Source: Mesorhizobium sp. NZP2077 (GTDB taxonomy: Bacteria > Pseudomonadota > Alphaproteobacteria > Rhizobiales > Rhizobiaceae). From it: a stretch of DNA of 64,000 bases. The notes under the pieces were generated by a model. It was not told where the DNA came from. It ran no database searches and saw nothing but the letters and a program-made list of their open reading frames with translations. The stretch is from positions 4,532,001 through 4,596,000 of the forward strand of contig NZ_CP051293.1 of NCBI RefSeq assembly GCF_013170805.1, written 5' to 3'. The position numbers were made by a program, and so were the translations under genes. Positions 1 through 8,834 of this stretch are shown here, one piece after another. Position 1 is the stretch's first letter; each line of letters opens with the position of its first letter.

Positions 1-138
1 CGGTTGCAGCCTGGTGGTGCGGTTCACGTGACCGGCTAAAGCCGCGTTCGCCTCCCACCGTTCTCAGGCCGCGCGTCTCCGCGCCGCCTCCCCTGATCGT
101 CGAACCGGCGTCGCCGGCCCAACATCCGGGATTTCGGA
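1..138. other. Intergenic region downstream of nusG
   Basis: This is the stretch after the nusG stop on the minus strand. In most bacteria rplK follows nusG, so rplK probably lies just outside the window. I see no ORF, tRNA or clear terminator here. Confidence 0.5.
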
Positions 139-666
139 TCAGCCCTTTTCGACCTGTCCGAATTCCAGATCGACGGGCACGGCGCGCCCGAAGATCGAAA
201 CTTCCACCTTGAGCCGCGCCCGCTCCTCGTCCACTTCCTGGACGAAACCGTTGAAGGACGCGAAAGGACCGTCCGAAACACGGATCGCTTCGCCGATCTC
301 GAAAGTGACCGAGGGCTTCGGCCGCTCGACGCCTTCCTGCACCTGGTTCAGAATGCGCTGTGCTTCCGCCTCGGTGATCGGCACCGGCTTGGAGTCGCCT
401 AGGAAACCGGTGACCTTCGGCGTGTTCTTCACCAGCGAGAACACGGCATCGGTCAGGTTGGCCTTCAGGAGCACGTAGCCCGGGAAGAACTTGCGCTCGG
501 CATCGACCTTGCGGCCACGACGAACCTCGACGACCTTCTCGGTCGGCACCACGATCTGCTCGATATCGGCGGACAGGCCCTTCTGCTTGGCCTTGTTCTC
601 GATGTCCTCGGCGACCTTCTTTTCAAAGTTCGAATAAGCGTGGACGATGTACCAGCGCGCAGCCAT
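139..666 (-). CDS. nusG: Transcription termination/antitermination protein NusG
   Basis: NusG binds RNA polymerase, lowers pausing, and links it to Rho and to ribosomal protein S10. The 175-residue protein starts with the NGN domain (ARWYIVHAYSNFEKKVAEDI) and ends with a KOW domain (about residues 122-175, with IRVSDGPFASFNGFV). This is the usual length for the family. It lies just downstream of secE on the same strand, 29 bp away, in the conserved secE-nusG order, so the two are probably co-transcribed. Confidence 0.97.
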   Translation of the reverse strand: MAARWYIVHAYSNFEKKVAEDIENKAKQKGLSADIEQIVVPTEKVVEVRRGRKVDAERKFFPGYVLLKANLTDAVFSLVKNTPKVTGFLGDSKPVPITEAEAQRILNQVQEGVERPKPSVTFEIGEAIRVSDGPFASFNGFVQEVDEERARLKVEVSIFGRAVPVDLEFGQVEKG

Positions 667-695
667 TTTTTAAGACTTCTCCGTAGTCGCCGGAC

Positions 696-899
696 TTAGC
701 GTCCAATGCCCAGAATCTGTTCGATCGCGAAGCCCATCAACTGATCGGCGCTAAAGAAAAAAATCATCGCAATCACAGCGAAGGCCAGAACCATCACCGT
801 CGAGATCATCGTTTCGCGCCGCGACGGCCAAGTTACCTTGGCGGTCTCCGAGCGAACCTGCTGGAGAAAGACGAAAGGATTTGTGGTTTTCGAAGCCAT
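696..899 (-). CDS. secE: Preprotein translocase subunit SecE
   Basis: SecE is the small inner-membrane subunit that clamps SecY in the SecYEG protein-export channel. The short single-helix form typical of alphaproteobacteria is seen: an amphipathic segment (FLQQVRSETAKVTWPSRRE, with the family signature VTWPSR) followed by one membrane helix. I chose the start MASKTTNPF, which gives 67 residues. An in-frame start six codons earlier exists but adds an unconserved extension. The gene precedes nusG in the same direction. Confidence 0.95.
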   Translation of the reverse strand: MASKTTNPFVFLQQVRSETAKVTWPSRRETMISTVMVLAFAVIAMIFFFSADQLMGFAIEQILGIGR

Positions 900-1262
900 A
901 TGCCGCTCTGTCTTCAAGACCCGTTGGCCGGGTCTCCTGGATGATCCCGCTGGCCGGGACGTGCCGCCTGAGCCCAGTATCGCGCCGAATCAGCGCAATC
1001 ATTTCGCCCATGCAAATCAGACGCGTAAAGCCGGCTTCCCAGCTCCACGCGTCGCGTGTCTGTTCTGTCTACATAAAACCGATTCTTGATCCACGCAAGT
1101 GGCAAGTGTCCGCTTTATGACCAAACACCGCCTCGGAACCATCCAGTCGTTCCGTCCCGGCTATGGCGCCCTTATGCCCCAATCGGCCTAATATGGCAAG
1201 CGGGTCGCCGATTTTCAAAGGCAGCCCACAAAATATCGTTTCCAATGGCCATTCTTGGAAAA
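900..1262. other. Spacer between tRNA-Trp and secE
   Basis: This 363-bp region separates the tRNA-Trp 3' end from secE. It probably holds the processing zone of a tRNA-Trp/secE transcript or a promoter for secE-nusG. I see no convincing coding frame and no clear terminator. Confidence 0.4.
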
Positions 1263-1338
<76 letters not shown>

Positions 1339-1418
1339 ATCGCGCGCCTCGGCGCAGCAGGGGCTTCCTAAGAGCTTCCGCGCTCTCTGTAAAGAGCGGT
1401 TTGCATGCAAACGCGCCT

Positions 1419-1584
1419 TCATCCCCTTTGCCAGAAATCGAGATAGTCAACGACCAGCCTGTCGCGGTCGATCTCGAGTTCGCGCTTGAAGTCGCTGGCG
1501 CGCGATTCATAGAGATATCGCCTGCCCTCATCGAGGCATGCCGTCCCACTCGCGCTAGCGCACGATCTTCAAATCTTCCGACAT
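1419..1584 (-). pseudogene. Possible remnant of a small protein gene
   Basis: The minus strand opens with ATG and MSEDLKIVR, then a TAG stop. The same frame continues with REWDGMPR to a second stop. Shifting by one base gives a protein-like run to a TGA at 1419: DEGRRYLYESRASDFKREL followed by EIDRDRLVVDYLDFWQRG. That frame has no start codon of its own. Joined together, the pieces look like one charged protein of about 55 residues broken by a nonsense change and a frameshift. I do not recognise the family. Chance coding resemblance is the main alternative. Confidence 0.4.
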
Positions 1585-1610
1585 AGTTCTGCACTGCGAG
1601 TGGCTGGAAG

Positions 1611-2093
1611 CTACTTTGTTTCCGGTGGTGTGTACGGCCCGCCAGGCACGCCCCAGCCCCAGGCCGGCATCGGCTCGGTTTCGGGATCGCAGGTCTCGCC
1701 GAGATTGGAATTCATCTTGGCCAGCCGCGATCCCCATTCGACATAGCCCATGAAGGCCGAGCGGAATTCGGGATCGTCGGGCAGACCGACGGCATCGGCG
1801 GCGTCGGCGAGCAGGTTGATCCAGCGGCGGCGCTGCTCTTCCGTCAAATGCTTGCCCAGATGATGCATGACCATCTCGCGGTGACCGCCGAATTCTTCGC
1901 TGTAGGTTTTCGGTCCGCCGAACACCTCGCCGATGAAGGCCGCGACATGTGTGGGGTGGTCCGGCGACATGGTCTTGAACACCGGCCCGACGACCGGATC
2001 CTTTGCCACCTTGTCATAGAAGGTCTGTGTCAGCCGGTTCAGGGCGTCGCTGCCGCCGGCCCATTCGTAGAGTGTCGGAACATCCTTGCGCAT
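1611..2093 (-). CDS. Group II truncated haemoglobin
   Basis: The 160-residue product resembles truncated haemoglobins of the trHbO type, small 2-on-2 globins that bind O2 and are linked to oxygen or nitric-oxide handling. It shows LYEWAGGSDALNRLTQTFYD at the N-terminus, the conserved FGGP segment, GGHREMVMHHLGKHLT with the likely proximal haem His, and the RRWINLL helix. The chosen ATG has AGGTGA five bases upstream; a GTG three codons earlier is possible. It sits between tRNA-Trp and the duplicated ClpP-fold gene on the same strand. Confidence 0.88.
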   Translation of the reverse strand: MRKDVPTLYEWAGGSDALNRLTQTFYDKVAKDPVVGPVFKTMSPDHPTHVAAFIGEVFGGPKTYSEEFGGHREMVMHHLGKHLTEEQRRRWINLLADAADAVGLPDDPEFRSAFMGYVEWGSRLAKMNSNLGETCDPETEPMPAWGWGVPGGPYTPPETK

Positions 2094-2168
2094 GGCGGTC
2101 ACCTGTCCTCGATCGCCACTGACGGTAGCAAAAAGACCCGACCGGCCTCAACCTGCCTCGATGGCCAG

Positions 2169-3830
2169 CTACAGTTTGGCCGGCATGTCGGCTTCGGCGT
2201 TGGCAGACGGCACGACCCGGCAATTGTCCGGCCTCGGAGCCGATCTGCATATTGTTGCGCCTGTCAGCTCGTCGGCGGACTGAGGCCCGGTCACCAGCCC
2301 GAATTTCAGTATCGCCTGTTGATAGAGCTGCCGTTTGGAGGCGGAGAGCTCTATGGCGGCGAACAGGCCGGGTCCGATCGCCATCTCGTCCAGATATGCC
2401 TTGACCTTGTCCCCAAGCCCAACGGAACTCACGCTGAGACGCACGGCCGGGCCGATGAGGCGCCTGACGCCACCGGCAAGCATGATCGGACAGGCCGAAG
2501 CACATTCGCCCTCGGCTTCGGTGGTGAGCCCGATGTGGACGCCATCCTTTGCCAGGCAATCCGCCGAGGGATCGCAATCCACGAAATCCGTGTGGGCGAC
2601 GACGACATCGAGCTTGCGTTCGCGGATCAGCCTGCCGGCGGCAAGCGCGCCCTCGACGTCGCCTCCTTGCGAGCTGATGACGATCGGCAACCGCCGGCCG
2701 GCGATGGCATCGAGCGCCTGGCGAAGTCTTTCCGGCGTCTGCGCGGTAATCGTGCCTTCCGCCGAGATCCATTCCGGGCAGTCGGGATTGCAGAGCGGAT
2801 TGCTGCCACGGACAAGAACGAAGCGCATGTCCGCCTCCTTCGGCGTCGGGGCCTCCGACGGCGCAGCGGGGGCCGGTTTTGCCTGGGCGGTCGGGAGATT
2901 GGCCGGCGTCGCCTCTTTGCCCGCTGGTATCTCCCGGCAGTTCGCCGGCATCGGATTTGCCTTGCAAATGGTTCCGCCGGTGAAAAGCTCGACGGTGTCG
3001 AGCGAGGTGACGAGGTTCATGCGGAGCATGTTGTCGAGAACCAGCTGATGGATTTCGCTGGCCGGCGTGTTCTTCATCGTGATGAACACGCCTTCGCCTA
3101 TCCCCATCCCCTGCAAATACGCCGAAAGCCTCTTCTCGACCGTCTTGCTCATTTCGTAGGTCTTGTAGCTGCCTGCGTTCTTGCGGCTGACGACCTTGGT
3201 GCTGAGGATCTTCTTCTTGCCGTTCACGATCCGGTATGTGGTCCGGTAAAGCAGCTTCTCGCGCTTATAGGTGGTGGTGACCTGGTGGACGCCGAGATAG
3301 GCGAAATCCCCGACGACGCGGCGTACACCGCCGGAAAACATCAGCGGGCAGGCGGAATTGCACATGGCGCCGCTGTCATAGGCGATGCCGAAATAGTCGG
3401 CGCCCTTGCCCTCGTTATCCCTGCAATTCTTCATCTCCGGCTCGCAGCCGGAAAACACCGTCGTGCCGACGGCGACGTCGAGCTTGTTCTTGCGGATCAT
3501 CTGGCCGAGTGTCACCGCCGCATCGACATTGCCGCCGGGGGAATTGAGGACCACCGGCAATTGCCGACCCTTGAGCGCCTTGAGCGTGCGCTTGAGCAGC
3601 GACGGCGTGTCCGCCTCGATCGTGCCTTCGGCCGATATCCATTCCGGACAATTGGGCTCGCAACCCGGCGCATTGCTGCGCACGACGGCAAACCGCATCG
3701 ACGGGATCTCCAGCGACTGCTCCTGCGCCAGCGCGGCGGGGACAGACAGCGCAATGGCGGTCAATAGCATGAGACGGACCAGCGCCCGCAACCACCATGC
3801 CTTCCCATCGAAACAGCGCCCTGGAACCAC
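2169..3830 (-). CDS. Exported protein with two tandem ClpP/crotonase-fold domains (COG3904-like)
   Basis: A signal peptide (RLMLLTAIALSVPAALA) is followed by two related halves, each starting FxxVR...C.P.CPEWISAEGTI and carrying GG[ND]V, LDV.V and a [SC]AC.[IL]M..GGVRR segment. The first half keeps NSACPLM and, about 20 residues on, LGVHQV, a plausible Ser-His pair of a ClpP-like fold. In the second half the matching His is replaced (LSVSSVG) and a 50-60-residue segment is missing. An Ala/Pro-rich linker joins the halves. Substrate unknown; a periplasmic protease or degenerate relative is likely. The start is uncertain: GTG at 3830 has GGGAG upstream, ATG at 3770 is an alternative. Confidence 0.7.
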   Translation of the reverse strand: MVPGRCFDGKAWWLRALVRLMLLTAIALSVPAALAQEQSLEIPSMRFAVVRSNAPGCEPNCPEWISAEGTIEADTPSLLKRTLKALKGRQLPVVLNSPGGNVDAAVTLGQMIRKNKLDVAVGTTVFSGCEPEMKNCRDNEGKGADYFGIAYDSGAMCNSACPLMFSGGVRRVVGDFAYLGVHQVTTTYKREKLLYRTTYRIVNGKKKILSTKVVSRKNAGSYKTYEMSKTVEKRLSAYLQGMGIGEGVFITMKNTPASEIHQLVLDNMLRMNLVTSLDTVELFTGGTICKANPMPANCREIPAGKEATPANLPTAQAKPAPAAPSEAPTPKEADMRFVLVRGSNPLCNPDCPEWISAEGTITAQTPERLRQALDAIAGRRLPIVISSQGGDVEGALAAGRLIRERKLDVVVAHTDFVDCDPSADCLAKDGVHIGLTTEAEGECASACPIMLAGGVRRLIGPAVRLSVSSVGLGDKVKAYLDEMAIGPGLFAAIELSASKRQLYQQAILKFGLVTGPQSADELTGATICRSAPRPDNCRVVPSANAEADMPAKL

Positions 3831-3930
3831 TCTTTGGCAAGCTCCCGCAACGCAACCCATACTAGTTGCCGCGATGGCGCTTGCAACAGCTTTGAGGGCA
3901 GGCGCAGCTCCGAGGTCGCGCAGTGCCAGC

Positions 3931-3965
3931 AAAACGAAAAAGGGCGGCCCGAAGACCGCCCTTTT
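3931..3965 (-). terminator. Rho-independent terminator of tuf
   Basis: On the minus strand a 10-bp stem (AAAAGGGCGG with CCGCCCTTTT, loop of 8) ends in a T-rich tail. It begins 30 bp after the tuf stop codon, so tuf is likely terminated here before the neighbouring gene. Confidence 0.85.
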
Positions 3966-3994
3966 CTTCTCGATCCGGCCAATGCCGGTCTCGA

Positions 3995-5170
3995 TTATTC
4001 CTTGATGGTGACGACGATGCCGGCACCGACGGTGCGGCCGCCTTCACGGATAGCGAAGCGCAGCTTCTCTTCCATGGCGATCGGCACGATCAGCTCGACA
4101 TCGACCGTGATGTTGTCGCCGGGCATCACCATCTCGGTGCCTTCCGGCAGCGACACGATGCCGGTCACGTCGGTCGTGCGGAAGTAGAACTGCGGACGGT
4201 AGTTGGTGAAGAACGGCGTGTGACGGCCACCCTCGTCCTTGGTCAGGATGTAGGCTTCAGCCACGAACTTCTTGTGCGGCTTCACCGTGCCCGGCTTGGC
4301 CAGAACCTGGCCGCGCTCGACGCCTTCACGATCAACGCCGCGCAGCAGCGCGCCGATGTTGTCGCCAGCCTGGCCCTGATCGAGCAGCTTGCGGAACATT
4401 TCAACGCCCGTGCAGGTCGTCTTGGTCGTCGGACGGATGCCGATGATCTCGAGTTCCTCGCCAACCTTGACCACGCCGCGCTCGACGCGGCCGGTGACGA
4501 CCGTGCCACGGCCCGAGATCGAGAACACGTCTTCGATCGGCATCAGGAACGGCTTGTCGAGCGGACGAACCGGGGTCGGGATGTAGGCGTCGACCGCAGC
4601 CATCAGCTCGCGGATCGCGTCTTCACCGATCGTCTTGTTGGAATCTTCAAGAGCGGCAAGCGCCGAACCCTTGACGATCGGAATGTCGTCGCCGGGGAAC
4701 TCGTTCTTCGACAGAAGCTCGCGAACCTCGAGCTCGACCAGTTCGAGCAGCTCGGCGTCGTCGACCTGGTCGACCTTGTTCAAGAACACCACGATCGACG
4801 GCACGCCGACCTGACGGGCAAGCAGGATGTGCTCGCGGGTCTGCGGCATCGGGCCGTCGGCGGCCGACACGACCAGAATCGCGCCGTCCATCTGCGCGGC
4901 ACCGGTGATCATGTTCTTCACATAGTCGGCGTGGCCGGGGCAGTCGACGTGAGCGTAGTGGCGGGCAGCCGTCTCGTATTCGACGTGAGCCGTCGAGATG
5001 GTGATGCCGCGGGCCTTCTCTTCGGGCGCCGCATCGATCTGGTCGTAGCGCTTGTACTCGCCAAAATACTTCGTGATCGCCGCCGTCAGCGACGTCTTGC
5101 CATGGTCAACGTGACCAATCGTGCCGATGTTCACATGAGGCTTGTTACGCTCGAATTTACCTTTTGCCAT
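3995..5170 (-). CDS. tuf: Elongation factor Tu
   Basis: EF-Tu carries aminoacyl-tRNA to the ribosome and hydrolyses GTP. The 391-residue protein has the G1 motif GHVDHGKT (residues 19-26), the switch I segment RGITI, the G3 motif DCPGH and the G4 motif NKVD, then the two beta-barrel domains ending in RTVGAGIVV. The length is normal. A strong ribosome site (GGAAAGAG) precedes the ATG. Bacteria of this group usually carry a second tuf near fusA, which would be outside the window. Confidence 0.98.
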   Translation of the reverse strand: MAKGKFERNKPHVNIGTIGHVDHGKTSLTAAITKYFGEYKRYDQIDAAPEEKARGITISTAHVEYETAARHYAHVDCPGHADYVKNMITGAAQMDGAILVVSAADGPMPQTREHILLARQVGVPSIVVFLNKVDQVDDAELLELVELEVRELLSKNEFPGDDIPIVKGSALAALEDSNKTIGEDAIRELMAAVDAYIPTPVRPLDKPFLMPIEDVFSISGRGTVVTGRVERGVVKVGEELEIIGIRPTTKTTCTGVEMFRKLLDQGQAGDNIGALLRGVDREGVERGQVLAKPGTVKPHKKFVAEAYILTKDEGGRHTPFFTNYRPQFYFRTTDVTGIVSLPEGTEMVMPGDNITVDVELIVPIAMEEKLRFAIREGGRTVGAGIVVTIKE

Positions 5171-5233
5171 AGTCTCTTTCCTTGGACGGCCTTGACCTTC
5201 AGTTCAGTCGAATGCGGGGCGATTAGCGACAAA

Positions 5234-5261
5234 GGCCAAAAAACACAAGCGTCTTTTGGCC
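5234..5261 (-). promoter_or_regulatory. Hairpin in the tuf leader
   Basis: A perfect 8-bp inverted repeat (GGCCAAAA with TTTTGGCC, 12-nt loop) lies about 65 bp upstream of the tuf start. On the minus strand it is followed by a short T-rich run. It could be a leader structure or a terminator for transcription coming from upstream. Function inferred only from position. Confidence 0.35.
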
Positions 5262-5463
5262 GGGTGCCGTCTCACTCAGTCTGAACCTGGGATCCGATTG
5301 CGGGGATGTGGCGCTGATATAGGAAGGCGATGGGTGAAATGAAATGGGCGACAGGCCGATCGATCGAGGCCTGCATCAACTGCTCTTGCCGCCAATCCCT
5401 GTCTGGATCACGGCCAGTTGATGGCCCATTGCGGCGGCCACCGAGGTCTGATCTCCTGACCCC

Positions 5464-6351
5464 ATGCATTTCATCCCTGCCTCGATCCGCGGCCCGCTGT
5501 TCATGATCGTCTCGACCGGGTCGTACCTGGTCAACGACACGATGATGAAACTCGCGACGGCAGGGCTGCCGTCCTACGAAGTGCTGTTCCTGCGCGGGGT
5601 CGCGGCAACGCTCTGGGGCTTCCCGCTGTTGTTCGTGCTCGGCTACGGCAAACAGATCCCGCTGATCTTCGACAGACGCGTGCTGCGCAGGAACCTGCTC
5701 GAGCTGGCGGCGATCCTTTGTTACGTCGTGGCGCTCGCCAACATGCAGATCGCCGATTCCACGGCGCTGGGACAAGTCACGCCGCTGCTGATGCTGGTCG
5801 GCTCCTCGATCCTGTTTGGCGAGCGCATCGGCGGCCAGCGCATGGCGCTGATCGGGCTCGGCTTCATCGGCGCGCTGATGGTGGCGCAGCCGACGATGCA
5901 AGGCATATCGGTCTACGCCCTGCTGGCGCTCGGCAACGCCACACTGGCAGCCGCGCGCGATCTTGCCGGCCGGCGTGTGCCGGCAGAGGTGCCGGGGATG
6001 ATCGTTGCGATTTCCGCCGTGGTGGTGGTACTGATCGGCGCCGGTGCTGCGCATCTGGTTTCCGAGCGCTGGGTCATGCCCGAGGCGCGCCACCTGCTAC
6101 TGATGGCAGGCGCCGGGTTTTTCCTGATCTTCGGCCATTTCTTCATCTTCATGGCCTATCGCATCGGACCGACCAGTGCGGTGGCGCCGTTCTACTACTG
6201 CTTCACCGTCTGGGCGGTGATTTCGGGCCTGCTGGTGTTCGGGCAGTTCCCCAACGCGCTGGCTGTCTGCGGCATCCTGCTGGTGGTGGGCAGCGGGCTG
6301 ACCATCGTGTCGCTGGATCAGCGCAAGCGCAAGCTGACCGTCATCGCGTAG
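5464..6351 (+). CDS. DMT-superfamily (EamA-type) transporter
   Basis: The 295-residue hydrophobic protein has about ten predicted membrane helices arranged as two EamA repeats. It begins with GPLFMIVSTGSYLVNDTMMK and contains the typical helix-end motif FGERIGGQRMALIGLGF about halfway. Such proteins export or import small metabolites, but nothing here names the substrate. It is divergent from tuf, so the 293-bp gap between them must hold both promoters. The family call is firm, the function is not. Confidence 0.85.
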   Translation: MHFIPASIRGPLFMIVSTGSYLVNDTMMKLATAGLPSYEVLFLRGVAATLWGFPLLFVLGYGKQIPLIFDRRVLRRNLLELAAILCYVVALANMQIADSTALGQVTPLLMLVGSSILFGERIGGQRMALIGLGFIGALMVAQPTMQGISVYALLALGNATLAAARDLAGRRVPAEVPGMIVAISAVVVVLIGAGAAHLVSERWVMPEARHLLLMAGAGFFLIFGHFFIFMAYRIGPTSAVAPFYYCFTVWAVISGLLVFGQFPNALAVCGILLVVGSGLTIVSLDQRKRKLTVIA

Positions 6352-6494
6352 CTTCGCCATCCGAGCGCCTGGAACGCTGATCTTCTTCGCCGCGGCTGAT
6401 GCGGTGTTGATGCCATAGGCAAGCTCTGCCGCGCATACCGGCTCGAAGCTGGTCTTGCCTCAGAAATTCAAACTTCAGACGATCCGATCGGCGC

Positions 6495-6752
6495 TTAAAG
6501 CGTCCGGCGTCCGCTGAACTGGTGGTAAGCCCACAGCACAACTATCGCGCCAACCACTGAGACGATCAGGCTGGAGATGTTGAGACCGGTGACACCCACG
6601 CCAAAGATCTGGCTGCAGATCACCCCGCCGACGATGGCGCCGACGATGCCGAGCACGATATCCATGAGCAGGCCCTGGCCCGTCTTGTTGACGATCTTGC
6701 TGCCGATGAAGCCGGCAATGGCGCCGAGAATAATCCAGCTGATGATACCCAT
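6495..6752 (-). CDS. GlsB/YeaQ/YmgE family stress-associated membrane protein
   Basis: The 85-residue protein is almost entirely hydrophobic and glycine-rich, with three likely membrane helices. It opens with MGIISWIILGAIAGFIGSKI and has the family's GLLMDIVLGIVGAIVGG block. Members of this transglycosylase-associated group are induced by stress in enterobacteria, but their molecular role is unclear. A good ribosome site (GGAGAGG) stands before the ATG. It is divergent from the DUF937 gene. Confidence 0.88.
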   Translation of the reverse strand: MGIISWIILGAIAGFIGSKIVNKTGQGLLMDIVLGIVGAIVGGVICSQIFGVGVTGLNISSLIVSVVGAIVVLWAYHQFSGRRTL

Positions 6753-6881
6753 TTTTTCCTCTCCATCCCTCGCCGGCCCGACATTTTCATATGAATGTCA
6801 AAACCACAAGCCAGCTTGAAATTCCGCCCGATTGCGCCATTGTCAGAGATGGGTTGGGCTTGGCTAGATGGAGGATCCACC

Positions 6882-7340
6882 ATGGGACTTTTTGACAACG
6901 CCGTTCCCGGCGGCAACATCACCAAACCGCTGATGATCGCGCTTGGCGCGCTGCTGGTTGGAAAAATGCTGAGCGGCAGAAGCGCCGAACAGCCGGATCA
7001 AGCACCCGCACCCGCCGACCCAACGCCTGCCGGGACCACCGCCAGCGACGGCGGCTTGCTCGGCGGATTGGGCGGCCTGCTCGACAAGCTCAAGGACGCC
7101 GGCCACGGCAATGTCGCCGATTCCTGGGTTGGCACCGGGCAGAACCAGTCAATCAACGCCAATGATCTCGGAGCCGCGCTTGGACCGCAGGTCATCCGCG
7201 AGATCGCGCAGCGCACTGGAATGGACGAGGGGGAACTGCTCAAGCAGTTGTCCACCGCCCTGCCCGGCATCGTCGACAAGCTGACGCCGAACGGCCAGGT
7301 ACCACAGCAGCATCAGGTCGCTTCCGCGTTCAACAGCTGA
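6882..7340 (+). CDS. YidB-like (DUF937) family protein
   Basis: The 152-residue protein starts MGLFDNAVPG and contains GGLLGGLGGLLDKLKDAGHG, then VADSWVGTGQNQSI and a C-terminal helical part (LGPQVIREIAQRTGMDEGELLKQL). This matches the YidB/DUF937 family, whose function is not established. A short hydrophobic N-terminal stretch (PLMIALGALLVGKML) may be a membrane or signal segment. The ATG at 6882 has TGGAGGATCC upstream; an earlier in-frame start lacks such support. Confidence 0.85.
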   Translation: MGLFDNAVPGGNITKPLMIALGALLVGKMLSGRSAEQPDQAPAPADPTPAGTTASDGGLLGGLGGLLDKLKDAGHGNVADSWVGTGQNQSINANDLGAALGPQVIREIAQRTGMDEGELLKQLSTALPGIVDKLTPNGQVPQQHQVASAFNS

Positions 7341-7364
7341 CGCGGCCACATTGATGCCCTGAAG

Positions 7365-7388
7365 CGCTGCGCGCGTTGTCGCGCAGCG
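7365..7388. terminator. GC-rich hairpin between DUF937 gene and tRNA-Gly
   Basis: A perfect 9-bp inverted repeat (CGCTGCGCG with CGCGCAGCG, 6-nt loop) lies 24 bp after the DUF937 stop and ahead of the tRNA-Gly 3' end, which comes from the other strand. It lacks a T-run, so it is only terminator-like. Confidence 0.45.
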
Positions 7389-7419
7389 TCCGCGCCTGCC
7401 CATTGTGGAGGTGAAAATC

Positions 7420-7493
7420 TGGAGCGGGTAGCGGGAATCGAACCCGCATATTCAGCTTGGAAGGCTGCTGCTCTACCACTGAGCTATACCCGC
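7420..7493 (-). tRNA. trnG: tRNA-Gly (TCC anticodon)
   Basis: The minus strand reads GCGGGTATAGCTCAGTGGTA, then an anticodon arm with loop CTTCCAA (anticodon TCC), the T arm GGGTTCGATTCCC and an encoded CCA, 74 nt in total. It follows tRNA-Tyr by about 90 bp on the same strand. The tyrU-glyT pair upstream of tufB in E. coli has the same amino-acid identities and order. Confidence 0.97.
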
Positions 7494-7582
7494 GCCTTGT
7501 ACTGAAGTATCGGATTCACCCGAAAAGCGCCATGCACTTTTCGGCCCGATGCTTTTTCGTTTCAGGGCTTCCGGGCCGGCAG

Positions 7583-7667
7583 TGGTGGAGAGGGTTGGAT
7601 TCGAACCAACGTAAGCTAAGCTAACGGATTTACAGTCCGTCCCCTTTAACCACTCGGGCACCTCTCC
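7583..7667 (-). tRNA. trnY: tRNA-Tyr (GTA anticodon)
   Basis: This is a class II tRNA with a long variable arm, 85 nt including the encoded CCA. The acceptor stem GGAGAGG pairs with CCTCTCC, the anticodon loop is CTGTAAA (anticodon GTA), and the T arm has GGTTCGAATCC. It is divergent from rlmB and lies upstream of tRNA-Gly. Confidence 0.97.
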
Positions 7668-7865
7668 AGTCTGCCGCCGGAGCCATGCAACGAGGCATTC
7701 GCGCCAATTCGGACCCGAGTTGTGTCTTCTCCGAAACCAGCGAAGCGCCTTATGGCGGCAAGGCCATTGGGTGTCAACCGCGCAGGAAGGGTTTTTCGAT
7801 GTTGTTCGCCGGCCGCGGCGACAGGGCATATCCTTGGCAACGGGAGACAGCTATAGAAGCCGGCC

Positions 7866-8714
7866 ATGAGCAACAAGACAAACACCCCGAAAGATACCCA
7901 TTACGCCAATCTGCGCCGCGCCTTTCGCGACGAGAAGAGCGGCGGCGCACCGGCATTCAAGCCACGCCAGCCCGTGCCGCCGGGCGAAAACGCAGCCGAC
8001 GGCCTGGTGCGACTTTATGGCCTGCACACGGTGCGGGCGGCACTCGACAATCCGCGCCGCAAGATCCGGAAAATGCTGGTGACGCGCAATGCGGCCGAGC
8101 GCCTTGAGATAGCCGATCTCGCCGCACTGCCTTTCAAGGCCGAACTGGTCGAACCCAGGGACATCGACAAGGTCACCGGGTCGGACGCCGTGCATCAGGG
8201 CGTGCTGATCGAGGCGGAGCCGCTAAAAGCAAAGCGCCTCGACGCGCTGGGCGACGCCAAGCTGGTGCTGGTGCTCGACCAGGTCACCGATCCGCACAAT
8301 GTCGGCGCCATCCTGCGCTCGGCGGTGGCTTTCGGCGCCGGCGCGCTGATCACCACCGCGCGCCACAGCCCTCAGGAATCGGGTGTGCTGGCGAAGTCCG
8401 CGTCCGGCGCGCTGGAGCATATCGACCAGATCGAGGTGAAGAACCTGGCCGACGCGCTCGGGCAGCTGCACGAGGCCGGCTTTCGCACAATCGGGCTTGA
8501 TTCGGACGGCCCGGCCGAACTCGAAAAGAGCTTTGCCGGAGAAAAGATCGCGCTGGTGCTGGGGGCCGAAGGCAAGGGCTTGCGCCAGAAGACGCGCGAG
8601 ACGGTGACGACGCTGGCACGGCTCGACATGCCGGGCGTCATCCGTTCGCTCAACGTGTCGAACGCCGCGGCGATCAGTCTCTATGCCGCACGGGCCTTCC
8701 TCAAGCGCGGCTGA
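7866..8714 (+). CDS. rlmB: 23S rRNA (guanosine-2'-O-)-methyltransferase RlmB (TrmH/SpoU family)
   Basis: This enzyme methylates the ribose of G2251 (E. coli numbering) in 23S rRNA using S-adenosylmethionine. The 282-residue protein has a lysine/arginine-rich N-terminus, a SpoU substrate-binding domain (about 48-125), and the trefoil-knot SPOUT domain with the three family motifs: DPHNVGAILRSA (motif 1), VLGAEGKGLR (motif 2) and SLNVSNAAAISLY (motif 3). It starts about 200 bp from the divergent tRNA-Tyr. A bidirectional terminator follows. Confidence 0.93.
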   Translation: MSNKTNTPKDTHYANLRRAFRDEKSGGAPAFKPRQPVPPGENAADGLVRLYGLHTVRAALDNPRRKIRKMLVTRNAAERLEIADLAALPFKAELVEPRDIDKVTGSDAVHQGVLIEAEPLKAKRLDALGDAKLVLVLDQVTDPHNVGAILRSAVAFGAGALITTARHSPQESGVLAKSASGALEHIDQIEVKNLADALGQLHEAGFRTIGLDSDGPAELEKSFAGEKIALVLGAEGKGLRQKTRETVTTLARLDMPGVIRSLNVSNAAAISLYAARAFLKRG

Positions 8715-8745
8715 AAGCGGAAACAGCGGACTATTTCTGTAAACG

Positions 8746-8784
8746 AGAAACGGGTTCCCGCGACCAGTGCAGGAACCCGTTCTT
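8746..8784. terminator. Bidirectional terminator between rlmB and glxR
   Basis: A long inverted repeat with 11 of 12 bases paired (8750-8761 with 8769-8780, 7-nt loop) sits between two converging genes. Short A- and T-rich flanks fit use in both directions. Confidence 0.75.
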
Positions 8785-8834
8785 CGACGGACAAGAGGTG
8801 GCGGCTTGGGAACGTTGCGCCGCCCTCTCCCGAC

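Noticed and set aside
1848..3767. Long plus-strand ORF (639 residues)
   Set aside because: It lies opposite the haemoglobin and ClpP-fold genes, has no recognisable motif and an Arg/Asp/His-rich composition typical of antisense frames in GC-rich DNA.
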